Shown piece by piece: positions 34,031 to 43,900 of a DNA stretch of 64,000 nucleotides (within the stretch, counting starts at the first letter, position 1; each line of letters begins with the position of its first letter). The notes beneath the pieces were generated by a model. The model searched no databases. It was not told where the DNA came from and worked only from the letters and a program-made list of their open reading frames with translations. Origin of the DNA: Streptomyces antnestii (lineage in GTDB: Bacteria > Actinomycetota > Actinomycetes > Streptomycetales > Streptomycetaceae); contig NZ_RZYA01000007.1 in NCBI RefSeq assembly GCF_004005495.1, forward strand, positions 124,001 through 188,000, given 5' to 3'. The position numbers were made by a program, and so were the translations under genes.

Positions 34031-34972
34031 ATGGACACACACATCGCCATCCGGGCTCGCGGCGTCACGAAATGTTTCGGCGACGTCGTCGCGCTCGACG
34101 GCATGGACCTCGATGTGACGCAGGGGCAGATACACGGCCTGGTCGGACCGAACGGCGCCGGGAAGACGACCTTGCTCGGCCTCCTGCTGGGGCTCGCGGT
34201 TGCCGACAGCGGTCGCCTCGAGGTCCTGGGTACGCCGGTCGGGCGGGCCCTCGACGCTCCCGACGGTGTCGCCGGCTTCGTGGACAGTCCCGCTCTGTAC
34301 CCCTCGCTCACCCCCCGGCAGAACCTCGCCGCGCTGGCCGCACTCCGCGGCCACGACGCGCGCACGGCGGAAGTCGACGACGTACTCGCCGAGGTCGGCC
34401 TCACCGGCGTCGCCGACGACCGCACCCGCGGCTTCTCCCTCGGCATGCGCCAGCGGCTCGGACTCGCCGCCGCCCTGCTGACCAAGCCCCGACTGCTCGT
34501 GCTCGACGAGCCGTCCAACGGCCTCGACCCGGCAGGCAAGAAGCATGTGCACGGTGTCCTCAACCGGCTCGCGGCCGACGGAACCGCCGTCGTGCTCTCG
34601 AGCCACAACATGGACGACCTCGAGGCGCTGTGCTCCGAGGTGACCATCCTCGCCACCGGACGCGTCGTCTTCTCCGGCCCGCTGAGCAAGCTGGCCACCG
34701 ACGACCGCGAACTCGACTACCGGCTGCTCGCCTCCGACCCGCAGGCCGCCCGCGGACTGGCTGTCGACACGGCCAGGATCCAGGTCGTCGACGACGCCGA
34801 CGTACGGCACGACGCCCAGACGCTCGTCGTGCGCGCGCAGGTACCCGCCCTCGACGAACTGGTTGCGGAGCTGGTGCACGCGGGCATCGCGGTGCGCGAG
34901 CTCGCCCCCGTGGCGTCGCCGCTCGAAGCCGCGTTTCTCGCCCTCACCGAACAGCAGGAGGCCGGCCGATGA
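34031..34972 (+). CDS. ABC-2 type transporter ATP-binding protein
   Basis: This 313-aa cytoplasmic ATPase has Walker A GPNGAGKTT (about 41-49), the signature variant FSLGMRQRLGLA (about 138), Walker B LLVLDEPSNGLD (about 158) and H-loop SSHN. The FSLGM signature and long C-terminal domain are typical of the DrrA/NatA/CcmA group working with ABC-2 permeases. The start has a strong GGAGGAAGG site. It overlaps the permease by 4 bases (ATGA). Confidence 0.93.
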   Translation: MDTHIAIRARGVTKCFGDVVALDGMDLDVTQGQIHGLVGPNGAGKTTLLGLLLGLAVADSGRLEVLGTPVGRALDAPDGVAGFVDSPALYPSLTPRQNLAALAALRGHDARTAEVDDVLAEVGLTGVADDRTRGFSLGMRQRLGLAAALLTKPRLLVLDEPSNGLDPAGKKHVHGVLNRLAADGTAVVLSSHNMDDLEALCSEVTILATGRVVFSGPLSKLATDDRELDYRLLASDPQAARGLAVDTARIQVVDDADVRHDAQTLVVRAQVPALDELVAELVHAGIAVRELAPVASPLEAAFLALTEQQEAGR

Positions 34973-36345
34973 CCGCGACCCTCACCCCGAGCCGGGAACA
35001 GGAACAGGAACAGGTGACCAGGGGCCGTCGCGTCCCCGTCACCCGCGCCTGTCGCTTCGAGCTCGTCAAACTCGTCTCCCAGTGGCGGATTCGCCTCCTG
35101 GTCCTCGCCTGCTGGATCGTTCCCGCCCTCTTCGTCGCCGGCGTGAGCGGGCAGGCCACGCTCCCCGTGGACACCCTCTTCGGGCGCTGGATGCACGCCT
35201 CCGGGTGGGCCGGGCCGCTGGTGATGCTCGGTTTCGCGGGGACCTGGACGCTCCCGCTGCTGACCTCGATCGTGGCCGGTGACGTGTTCGCCTCCGAGGA
35301 CCGGCTCGGCACCTGGCGCCAGTTGCTCGTGGCGGTCCGCTCGCCCCGGCGGATCTTCGTGGCGAAGGCAGCCGCCAGCCTCACCGTCCTGCTGCTGCTC
35401 GTGGCCGGGCTCGCGGTCTCCAGCACGGTCGGCGGCCTCCTTGCGGTCGGCGACCAGCCGCTGGTCGGCCTCGACGGCCACCTCCTGGCGCCGTCGGACG
35501 CCGCCGTTCAGGTCCTGCTCTCCTGGATCTGCGCCCTCGCCCCGACCCTGGCGCTCGCCGCGCTCGGCTTCCTCGGGTCGGTCACGCTGGGACGCTCCCC
35601 GATGGGGCTCCTGGTGCCGGTACTCGTCTCGCTCGCGATGGCGGTCGCCCAGATGCTGCCGCTTCCCGCGGCCGTCCGGGTCGCCCTGCCCAGCTACGCC
35701 TTCATCTCCTGGAACGGACTGTTCACCGGCCCTCAGCAGCTCGGCCCGCTGCTGATCGGCGTCGTCGTCAGCCTCGTGTGGGCCGTTGTCGCGACGGCGC
35801 TGGCCTACGTGCTCTTCGTACGGCGCGAATTCACCAACCCGACCCACGACGGTTCGGGCCGCCGCGCCATCACCGTCGGGGTCCTGCCGCTCATCGGCGT
35901 GGCCGCCGTGTCGTTCGCGGTCGTCGCCGCGACGACCTCGGCGACGAGCTCCGGGATCGATCAGGACAAGGTGCAGCGCTCGGTCGCCACGGCGTTCGCG
36001 CACCTGTACCGCATGCAGACCGGCCAACTCCACCGACCCGGCGTCACCGAGGCCCAGTTGAAGGCAACGGCGGCGTGCAGCAAGGGAAGCACCAGCGTCG
36101 CAGCGCAAGGCCCGGGCAACGACTGGCGCTGCGTCGTGACCTGGCATCTTCCCGGCGTCGAGGCCACAGGACAGGCCATCTACCAACTCGACGTCACTCC
36201 GGACGGGCGGTTCATGGCCGATGGCGATGGACCGAAGGAAGTGAACGGCTACTTCCTGGTGCGGACCCCCGAAGGGGACGCACCGAACCCTCTGTGGCAG
36301 TTCGACGGCAACGTCGAGCTGCTCGACACCACCCTGAAGGGATAA
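34969..36345 (+). CDS. ABC-2 type permease with C-terminal extracytoplasmic domain
   Basis: This 458-aa membrane protein partners the ATPase. Residues 1-300 hold six or seven hydrophobic spans of an ABC-2 permease (VLACWIVPALFVAG, GDVFASEDRLGTWRQLLVAV). Unusually, after a last span (VLPLIGVAAVSFAVVAATT) about 140 residues follow that should lie outside the cell. They contain two cysteines (TAACSKG and WRCVVTW) and a small beta domain (IYQLDVTPDGRFMADGDG). Nothing obvious in the ABC-2 family explains this tail. The gene is 7 bases from the phosphoesterase gene, so the exporter and that secreted enzyme probably act together. Confidence 0.88.
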   Translation: MTATLTPSREQEQEQVTRGRRVPVTRACRFELVKLVSQWRIRLLVLACWIVPALFVAGVSGQATLPVDTLFGRWMHASGWAGPLVMLGFAGTWTLPLLTSIVAGDVFASEDRLGTWRQLLVAVRSPRRIFVAKAAASLTVLLLLVAGLAVSSTVGGLLAVGDQPLVGLDGHLLAPSDAAVQVLLSWICALAPTLALAALGFLGSVTLGRSPMGLLVPVLVSLAMAVAQMLPLPAAVRVALPSYAFISWNGLFTGPQQLGPLLIGVVVSLVWAVVATALAYVLFVRREFTNPTHDGSGRRAITVGVLPLIGVAAVSFAVVAATTSATSSGIDQDKVQRSVATAFAHLYRMQTGQLHRPGVTEAQLKATAACSKGSTSVAAQGPGNDWRCVVTWHLPGVEATGQAIYQLDVTPDGRFMADGDGPKEVNGYFLVRTPEGDAPNPLWQFDGNVELLDTTLKG

Positions 36346-36352
36346 CCACTCC

Positions 36353-39106
36353 ATGCAGGTAACTCGCCGCCGCAAGCTCGCTGAGGAAGCTCGGATCAGC
36401 CTCCTCGGCAGACTCATCGGCCGACGGATACCACTGTTCACGGCCGGCGCCACCGCCGTCGCTCTCGTGGCCGCCGGCACGGCGTTCGCGCAGACGCACC
36501 AGTTCGGCACGGACCAGGTCGGTCAGGTCACTGCCGACGGCCAGGTCGTCTCCGCCAACCAGTACATCGCCCCGTACGGCGACCGTCTCGTCATCAACGA
36601 GGGCAAGATCATGTCGTCCTCGGTCAGCCCGGACGGCACGCACATGGCCGCCTCGGTCACCGACGGTGGAATGGCGCTGGTCGTCATGGACCTCAAGACC
36701 CGGCAGGTGAAGCAGCGCGTCGGCAACAACGCGTCGGCGGATCTGCGCATCAGCGGCAACGACGTGGGCCAGGAAGGCCCCACGTACTCGCCCGACGGTT
36801 CGCAGCTGTGGCTGGGCCAGGCTGACGGCTACCGCAAGTTCACCGTGAACCCGGACGGCACCGTCGCCAACCCGACGTTCATCCCGATCCCGAAGGACGG
36901 GTCCAAGCACGCAGTGGTGGGTGCCGCGGTGTTCTCGGCCGACGGCTCCACCGTGTACTCCGCGGTCAACGGCCAGAACAGGGTGGTCGCCATCAACGCG
37001 GCGACCGGCGCCATCAAGCAGAGCTGGACCGTGGGCAACGCCCCCCGTGGCATCGCCATGGTCGGCGACAAGCTCTACGTCAGCAACGAGGGCGGGCGCC
37101 CGGCCAGGGCCGGCGACACCACGATGAACTCCTACGGCACCCAGGTGCCGGCCAGCCCTGACACCGGAGCCTCCACCACCGGCACGGTCAGCGTCATCGA
37201 CCTGGCGGACCCGACCGCCGCCGTCTCGAGCATCGACGTCGGTCTGCACCCGACCGCCCTGTACGCCAAGAACGGGGCGCTGTTCGTCACCAACACCGCC
37301 GACGACAACGTCTCGGTCATCAACACCGCCAACGACAAGGTCGTGCAGACCATCGCCACCCAGCCGTGGGCCGAGGCCTCGGTGGGCTACGAGCCCAACG
37401 CGGTGACCCTCACCAACGACGGTCACCTGCTGGTGACCCTCGGCCGTGCCAACGCGGTCGCCGTCTACAAGTACACCTCCGCGCAGGAGCCGGTGAGCTA
37501 CGTCGGCCTGCTCCCAACGGACTACTTCCCGTCGGAGATCACCACCGTCGGCGACCAGGTCTACGTCTCCAACACCCGTGGTATCGACGCCCGCCGCCCC
37601 ACCAACAAGGCCGGGCACGGCACCCATGACACGACATCGAGCCTGACGCAGTTCACGCTGCCGGACGACGGCGTCATCAAGTCCGAGACCGGCAAGGTCT
37701 TCACCCAGAACGGCTGGCACGGCAGCTCGGTCAACCAGGGCGAGGGCGACGCGAAGCCGGTGCCGGTCCCGGTGAAGCTCGGCGACCCCTCGACGATCAA
37801 GCACGTCTTCCTGCTCATCAAGGAGAACCGGACCTACGACGGGGTCCTCGGTGACATGCCCGAGGGCAACGGGGACCCGTCGCTGACGCAGTTCGGCGAG
37901 AACGTGACGCCGAACCAGCACGTGCTGGCTCGGCAGTTCGGGCTGTACGACAACACCTACGACATCGGCACGAACTCCGCCGAGGGCCACAACTGGCTGA
38001 TGCAGGCCGACAACCCGGAGTACACCGAGTCCTCGGCCGGTGAGTACCAGCGCAGCTACGCTTCCGAGGACGACGTTCTCGGCCACCAGAAGTCCGGCTT
38101 CATCTGGAGCAGTGCGCAGGCGGCTGGGAAGTCCGTCAAGGACTTCGGCGAGTTCCAGTCGTTCCAGAGCAAGCCGTCCGACGCGTCCTGGCAGAACCTG
38201 TACTGCGACGCCAAGAACATGGACGCGACCGGGCAGCAGAGCGCCTACCCCATTCAAGGGGGCTCGGCGATCCCGTCGCTCAACAAGGTGGCGGTGCCCG
38301 GCTACCCGATGGCGTCCGACATCAGCGCCCCGGACGTCTACAAGTACCAGGTCTGGAAGCAGGACTTCGAGAAGAACGGTCCGGCGAACCTGAATCTGAT
38401 AGCGCTCCCGAACAACCACACCGGTGGTCCGCCGAACGCGGCCGCCCAGGTCGCGGACAACGACCTCGCGGTCGGCAAGATGGTCGACACGATCTCGCAC
38501 AGCAAGTACTGGAAGGACTCGGCGATCTTCGTCGTCGAGGACGACTCCCAGTACGGCCTCGACCACGTCGACGGCCACCGCGCCCCGATCCAGATCATCA
38601 GCCCCTGGGCCCAGCACGGCAAGGTCGACAGCCACTACTACTCCCAGATCACGATAATCCGGACTATCGAGCAGATCCTCGGGATCCACCCGATGAACCA
38701 GAAGGACACCGCGGCCAGCCCGATGCGTGGGGCGTTCACCCAGAACGCGGACTACACGCCGTTCAAGGTGTTGCCCAACCGGGTCCCGCTGACCAATGGC
38801 CTGAAGACCCCGCCCGCCTGCGGTCTGGACACCCCGGCGCCGCAGAACCCCAAGGCGGCGCCCGCGCCGTCGGCGAAGGTGCCGGCGGACAAGCAGGAGC
38901 TCGCGGCGAAGTGGGAGGACTGGAAGTCGTCGCAGCGGCTGACCGGGCCCAACGCCAAGCTCGACTCCTCGAACCCCGCGCAGATGAACCACTTCACCTG
39001 GTACGAGACGCACAACTGGACCAAGCCGTACCCCGGTGAGGACAAGATCTTCGCGCCCAAGGACGTGCCGGGCGCCTACATCCCGTCGCCGGAGTCCGAC
39101 GGCTGA
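36353..39106 (+). CDS. Bifunctional YncE-like beta-propeller / phosphoesterase
   Basis: This large exported protein of 917 aa has an N-terminal hydrophobic signal or anchor (about 26-47). A seven-bladed YVTN/YncE-type propeller follows (about 70-470), with repeats such as GAAVFSADGSTVYSAVNGQN and ALFVTNTADDNVSVINTAND. The second domain is a phospholipase C/acid-phosphatase-like phosphoesterase: FLLIKENRTYDGVLGDM carries the metal-binding Glu-Asn, and later NLIALPNNHTGG and FVVEDDSQYGLDHVDGHRAP supply the other metal ligands. It follows an ABC-2 exporter by 7 bases. Possible role: cell-envelope phosphate ester or phospholipid cleavage, or spore-coat function; substrate unknown. Confidence 0.9.
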   Translation: MQVTRRRKLAEEARISLLGRLIGRRIPLFTAGATAVALVAAGTAFAQTHQFGTDQVGQVTADGQVVSANQYIAPYGDRLVINEGKIMSSSVSPDGTHMAASVTDGGMALVVMDLKTRQVKQRVGNNASADLRISGNDVGQEGPTYSPDGSQLWLGQADGYRKFTVNPDGTVANPTFIPIPKDGSKHAVVGAAVFSADGSTVYSAVNGQNRVVAINAATGAIKQSWTVGNAPRGIAMVGDKLYVSNEGGRPARAGDTTMNSYGTQVPASPDTGASTTGTVSVIDLADPTAAVSSIDVGLHPTALYAKNGALFVTNTADDNVSVINTANDKVVQTIATQPWAEASVGYEPNAVTLTNDGHLLVTLGRANAVAVYKYTSAQEPVSYVGLLPTDYFPSEITTVGDQVYVSNTRGIDARRPTNKAGHGTHDTTSSLTQFTLPDDGVIKSETGKVFTQNGWHGSSVNQGEGDAKPVPVPVKLGDPSTIKHVFLLIKENRTYDGVLGDMPEGNGDPSLTQFGENVTPNQHVLARQFGLYDNTYDIGTNSAEGHNWLMQADNPEYTESSAGEYQRSYASEDDVLGHQKSGFIWSSAQAAGKSVKDFGEFQSFQSKPSDASWQNLYCDAKNMDATGQQSAYPIQGGSAIPSLNKVAVPGYPMASDISAPDVYKYQVWKQDFEKNGPANLNLIALPNNHTGGPPNAAAQVADNDLAVGKMVDTISHSKYWKDSAIFVVEDDSQYGLDHVDGHRAPIQIISPWAQHGKVDSHYYSQITIIRTIEQILGIHPMNQKDTAASPMRGAFTQNADYTPFKVLPNRVPLTNGLKTPPACGLDTPAPQNPKAAPAPSAKVPADKQELAAKWEDWKSSQRLTGPNAKLDSSNPAQMNHFTWYETHNWTKPYPGEDKIFAPKDVPGAYIPSPESDG

Positions 39107-39109
39107 CGT

Positions 39110-39170
39110 CTGGCGGCAGACTGAGAGGCGGCTGCCGCCAGAACGGCCCGGACCGTGATCGGTCCGGGCC
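39110..39170. terminator. Double hairpin terminator
   Basis: Two stems follow the phosphoesterase stop: CTGGCGGCAG/CTGCCGCCAG (39110-39141), then GGCCCGGACC/GGTCCGGGCC (39145-39170). Confidence 0.85.
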
Positions 39171-39179
39171 CAGCCGGTT

Positions 39180-39514
39180 ACCCGAGGAGTACCCCGCCTG
39201 CGCCGGGCCGCACGTCCCGGCGCCAAAGCCTCAATGACATCAAACCCTTGCGCCAGCAGATACCGGGACAGTGCCGCCCCGTAGGTGCCGGTGCCTTCTA
39301 CCCCAGCACTGCGGATGACGCCCCACTGCGTCGCCCACTGCACGAGTTGGGGATATCCCCTCACGTTGGCCTGGAAGGTTTCAATGGCCAGCGTCTTCCC
39401 CGTCATGGAAAGCACGGCGGCAACGTGGAAATCTCGGTGTGTATCGACCCCGACAATCACCTCGTCGGGGTTCGGAGGAGGTTGCTCTCGTCGGGGAGGA
39501 CGGGTCAGGTCCAT
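39180..39514 (-). pseudogene. IS110-type transposase, N-terminal fragment
   Basis: From ATG at 39514 the frame reads EVIVGVDTHRDFHVAAVLS, then VRGYPQLVQWATQWG and AGVEGTGTYGAALSRYLLAQ, the RuvC-like DEDD domain of IS110 transposases with the first Asp of the D-E-D-D set. About 90 residues are recognisable; the rest of the protein, including the serine-bearing Tnp domain, is absent, and the end runs into the phosphoesterase terminator. Confidence 0.8.
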
Positions 39515-39539
39515 CGTTCGTCCGCTCAGATCAGTGGAT

Positions 39540-40199
39540 ACACGCTAACTCGCCGCCGGCACGAAGGAACGGTCACGGGTGACACAGGGCAGGTACCTCG
39601 CCCACGGCGCGTTTCAGACACGCTCACCCAAATCAGCCACCAAGCTCACTGTCTCGCTCTACGAGCGACATGGGGTAGTCAGGACACGTTGGTGCAAAGT
39701 TGTCAGCAGTCAGCTCGTGGTGCCGTGGCAGTCGCCGTCATCCTTTCCAGTCACGTACGTCCCTAAGCAGAAGGCCCCCGCCGGGCGACCTCCTAAAGGA
39801 GCCCTGTAACGCGCACGCGCTGCACGTTGGCTTCCGGGGACTCAACTGCGCGCCCGCGCGAGTTTCGCGCCCCGATCAATTGCGATGGGCGGAAACGGTT
39901 CCGGTTTGCCGCACCGACCTGCACGGCAAGCCCTTAGCACACGGCCAGGGCAACCTGTTCCATCCGGAGCCTTTGGAGCGAGGTCGCGCCGGACCACTTG
40001 AACAGGCACTCGTCAGCGAGCGGGACCATAGCGCGAACCTCCCGGTTACCGAAACCGGCCTTCCTTCGGATCATTGACCCTGCCCCGACCACACACCGGC
40101 GCATCCCTCGGCCTCCCACGGACGGCCTGCCGGATGGGGAGACCTGAACTCATTTCCCTTGTCCGGCAAGGACACACTCGAAAGGCCCGACCGACAGGA
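39540..40199. other. Gene-poor stretch with possible coding remnants
   Basis: No intact gene is supported. A minus-strand frame at 39934-40119 (ending MVPLADECLFKWSGATSLQ...) has strong G/C wobble bias and may be the tail of a lost gene of unknown family. A plus-strand frame ends at 40077. Together with the IS110 fragment and the HTH gene this suggests a worn mobile-element core. Confidence 0.4.
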
Positions 40200-40487
40200 A
40201 TGACCAGCCAGAACAGCGAAATGCAACACGACACGTTCAGCCCCGACTACATCCGCGCCACCTGGAGCGGAACCGCGAGCGTTGAGGCTGCGGCCAAGGC
40301 GTTCGGGATGTCTCGGTCAAAGGGATACGACCTCGTACGGCGAGACGAATTCCCCTGCCGCGTGCTGCTGATCGGCCGAGCATCCCGCGTCGTCACTGCG
40401 TCCCTCCTGCGCGTCCTCGAGAGCGGTGAGCCCGAGTACAACCACGCGCCCGATGCGCTCACCACGTCCCCCTGCCCCACCGCATGA
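40200..40487 (+). CDS. Excisionase-like helix-turn-helix protein
   Basis: This small DNA-binding protein of 95 aa reads FSPDYIRATWSGTASVEAAA, then AKAFGMSRSKGYDLVRRDEF, then PCRVLLIGRASRVVTASLL. The MerR/excisionase-type pattern (AxxFGMSRSKGYDLVRRDEFP) matches small regulators found beside integrases in streptomycete integrative elements. Start at 40200 (MTSQNSEMQHD) is likely; 40221 is also possible. Its stop overlaps a perfect terminator. No integrase follows, so it appears to be a survivor of the element whose integrase tail lies at 23 kb. Confidence 0.65.
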   Translation: MTSQNSEMQHDTFSPDYIRATWSGTASVEAAAKAFGMSRSKGYDLVRRDEFPCRVLLIGRASRVVTASLLRVLESGEPEYNHAPDALTTSPCPTA

Positions 40488-40522
40488 CGAAGCCCCGCCG
40501 GCAGCACCGGCGGGGCTTCGTC
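40486..40522. terminator. Terminator with perfect 16-bp stem
   Basis: GACGAAGCCCCGCCGG pairs with CCGGCGGGGCTTCGTC around the loop CAGCA. It overlaps the stop of the HTH gene and is the strongest hairpin in the window. Confidence 0.92.
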
Positions 40523-40947
40523 TCGTCTCAGGAGTCACATGGGAGTCACAGACCCTACGGACACCCAAGCACCAGGGACTCCAGAACCGGACAAACATGC
40601 CCGTACGAGAATGGCTGGACGCCTCTGGACGCCTTTTACAACCTGTGCCCTGTGGGACCGCAGCAGCTCCGTCGGCTGGGACCAAGTATCAAGATCCGGA
40701 CCGGGTGCGGACCAACTCGGCTTCGCAGCAGCCGATTCCACTCGTTGTCGCAGCTCACAGGCAACTGGGGCCATGTCCCACCAGAGGACGAAGTACATTC
40801 TTACTTCATACTGCCCGAAGAAACTTGGGTTCTCCTAGAGCCTCAAGTCGGTTGCCTGGAGCCACCGTTGCACTCCAGGCAACCCGACCCGGCCCCTGCC
40901 TCAACGTGGGTCACCCAGTCCTCCAGGCCGGTGGAGCGGGGCTCTTC
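40523..40947. other. Intergenic region with repeat shared with 51.6 kb
   Basis: About 425 bases between the HTH terminator and the end of the GH2 gene show no credible coding sequence. They include GGAGTCACATGGGAGTCACA and, at about 40683-40800, a segment similar to 51638-51757. Confidence 0.6.
40683..40800 (+). repeat. Imperfect direct repeat, copy A
   Basis: This segment starts near AAGATCCGGACCGGGTGCGG and ends near CACCAGAGGACGAAG. It resembles 51638-51757 (AAGATCCGGACCAGGAGCGG ... CACCAGCAGACGAAG) in the same orientation, with frequent substitutions. Neither copy lies in a recognised gene. They may be old element ends or remnants of similar integrase-adjacent DNA. Confidence 0.6.
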
Positions 40948-43900
40948 TCAGGCGGGCTCCCCGTAAAGGATCACCTCCGCGATCCCCGCGACGCTCTGCG
41001 CGCCCCCGCCGCTGACCTGGATGACGGAGATACGGACCTGGCGCACGTTAGAAGCCTTGAAAAGCTCCGGGAGGGTGTACTGGCCGCTTCTGGTCAGGCC
41101 GGAGAGTGCCGTGTCCCAGGTGCTGCCGTCCGTCGAGGTCTGCAGGTCGAAGGTGTACCAGCTACTGTCCTTGCCCCAGTGGATGCGCACTCCGGCGAGG
41201 TCGTGGGCCGCGGCCAGTTCTGCGGTGAGGGTCTGCGGGACAGCCGGGGAAGCGGCACTCCATCCGGTACCGAAGGTGATGTCGCCGTCGAAGGCCTTGT
41301 CGGCCTCGAACCCGGTGGCAGCACTGGATGCCGTGACCGTCTTGATCTGATCACGGGCGATCTTCGGCCCCGGATCGGCCGGAGGTACGCCGCCGCTGCC
41401 GCCGGGCGGGACCGCGCGGAACTCGCGGATGGAGGGCCACCAGTCACCGGCGTCGAGGATGTCGACGCGTACGTACCGCGTCGTGACCTTCACCTGATGG
41501 ACCGCGGTGGTCACGGCCGCGGTGTTGTCGTGCGCGTCGACGGTCGTCTTCCAGGTGCCGCCGTCGTCGGACGTCAGGATCCGGTACTGGTACGCGGTCT
41601 CGTCGGTCTCCCACAGGATCTGGAACTGTTCCAGGGCAACCGATTCCCCGAGGTCCACCTGCCACCAGGCCGGATCGGAACCGTCTCCGACCCACTTGGA
41701 CTCCGCCGCGTCGTCCACGGCGTCGCCCGGCTCGTGTCCCGACTGGGTGGTGGAGGCGGTCGCTTCCTTGAACAGGGCCAGGTTCTGGGCGCCTTGGCTC
41801 TCCAGGGTGGAGATGTTCTTCCAGGTGGGGTGGGTGCCGTCGGTGACGTGCGTACCACGGTAGGGCTCGGTCCGTACCGTGTACTCACCGTCGGCCAGAC
41901 CGGTCGAGGTCGCGGTGAGTGTGAGAGATCCGCCGGCGGTGCCGGTGGCGATCAGGGCGTAGCCGATGCCGCCCTGTGCCTTCTGCGTCTGGACCGCGAT
42001 CCGCGGGATGTCCGCACCGACCAGCGTGCCGCTTCCGGTCACCTTGATGTCGAGGGTGGCGGAGGAGTCGGGGACGAGGTTCCCGTCGGCGTCCACCACC
42101 TTGACGTACACGGGGATCAGGTCGGAGCCGTCGGCGACGGGCCGGATGCGGTCGAGCATTCCGGAGACCGTGCGCAGGCCGACGGCCTCCTTCGCCGACA
42201 CGGCGCGGCCGCGCTTCTTGCCGGCCAGGTCGACGAGCTGGTCCACCTGGCCGGGCTGGACCTCCGCCAGGAGCTTACGGGCCGCCTTCTTCCCGTCCTG
42301 CGAACTGTCGCCCAGGGCGAGGGCCAGCAGATCGACGAGCGCGTCCCGGCCGCCCGCGTCGTCGGCGGCGACCTCCAAGTGGTGGGCTGCGCCAGGAGTG
42401 TTGACGCTGTGGGTGGCTGCGAGCACGTCTCCCAGATAGCCCTCTGCCCTGAGTTCTCCGGCGGCGAACTCCGGCAGACTGAACGTGTAGTACGGGCTGC
42501 CGCCCTTGGCCGCCACGTTCGGTGCGCTCGCGGCGTTGCCCGAACGGGTCTGCTCGTCGACGAGGTGGCCCTTCTGGTAGAGGCGTACCCGGTCGGTGTT
42601 GCTGAAGACCCGCACCGTCTGGGCGGAGTCGGCGGTGTGGGCGCTCGCGATGAAGACCATCGGGCCACCCTGGTTCAGGTTCGTGGCCGGCTGCATGGAC
42701 TTGAGCCAGTAGTAGCAGTACTTGGGGTACCGGTCGATGTCGACGGCGCCGGACTTCTGGTAGGTGTCGTTGGTGCCGTAGTCCTCGAAGACCCACAGGA
42801 AGTAGCCGCCGATCCGGCCGTTGGCGTCGAGTCCGCCCCAGTCCCAGTAGCCGTCACCGTTCAAGTAGCGTTGACGGGTGACGACTTGGTCCACCATCGC
42901 GCTCTCGCCCGCGGAGCGGTCGGTGCGGCTGGGGTCCTCCCAGTCGCCCCACTCCCGGGTGAGGAAGGGCACGTTCGGCGCCGGATCCGAGCCGTCGGTG
43001 TTCACCACCTTGTAGTTGACGTCGTACGCGCTGCCCCAGATCCCGTAGTCCGCCGAGGTGAACATCTGGTCGCCCGGCATCTCGGCATGGGCGACGGAGT
43101 CGGCTTCCTTCGCCCACCACTGCGGGTACCTGGTCTCGTTGAGGGAGGTCTCCCAGAGGATCACCGAGGGGCGGTTGCGGTCGCGGCGGATCATGGTGGC
43201 GATGTCGCGGTAGGTGCGGGAGACGAAGGTCTGGTCGCCGTTCCAGTACTGCCAGCCCGGCTCGCAGGCCACGACGAGGAGACCGAGTTCGTCGCAGGCG
43301 TCGAGGAACGCGGGGTCGTGCGGGTAGTGCGCCGTGCGCACGGCGTTGAACCCGCCGAGCTTCAGGCGCAGCGCCTCCCGGTACTTCAGGGAGGCCGGGG
43401 CGGCGTCGCCGATGTAGGCGTAGTTCTGGTGGCAGTTGGCGCCGCGCAGGTACAGCTGCTCGCCGTTGAGGTGGAACCCGTCCGCCTTGAAGTCGATGCG
43501 CCGGACACCGGTCCGCGTGGTGACCGTGTCGACGAGGCGGTCGCCCATGTAGACCTCGCTGACGAGCCGGTACAGGTACGGAGAGTCGGGATGCCACAGA
43601 TGCGGCCGGGCCACACTCAGCACCCCGGTGAACGTGTGCCCGTCCTTCCCGGAGACCGTCGCCTGGTCCGTGGCCCGGGCGACGACCGTGCCCTGGGCGT
43701 CGTACAAGGTGGTGGCGAGTCTGATTCGGGCGCCGTCGGCCGTCTCGTTCACCACATGTGTCTTGACCTGGGCCGTCGCCCGGAGCGTGGTCGCCTTCGG
43801 GTACGAGACGAAGACGCCGCCCCCGGCGACCAGGTCCTCCTGCAGCGGGTCGGAGATGTGCACGGGGTCGGTCACCCGGAGCGTGACACCCCGGTAGATG

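Noticed and set aside
36212..39514. An 1100-codon minus-strand frame
   Set aside because: Only its first ~110 residues (IS110 fragment, 39180-39514) are meaningful; the rest is antisense to the phosphoesterase gene.
40488..40966. Plus-strand frame following the HTH gene, considered as an integrase
   Set aside because: It begins inside a terminator hairpin and shows no integrase motif or codon bias.
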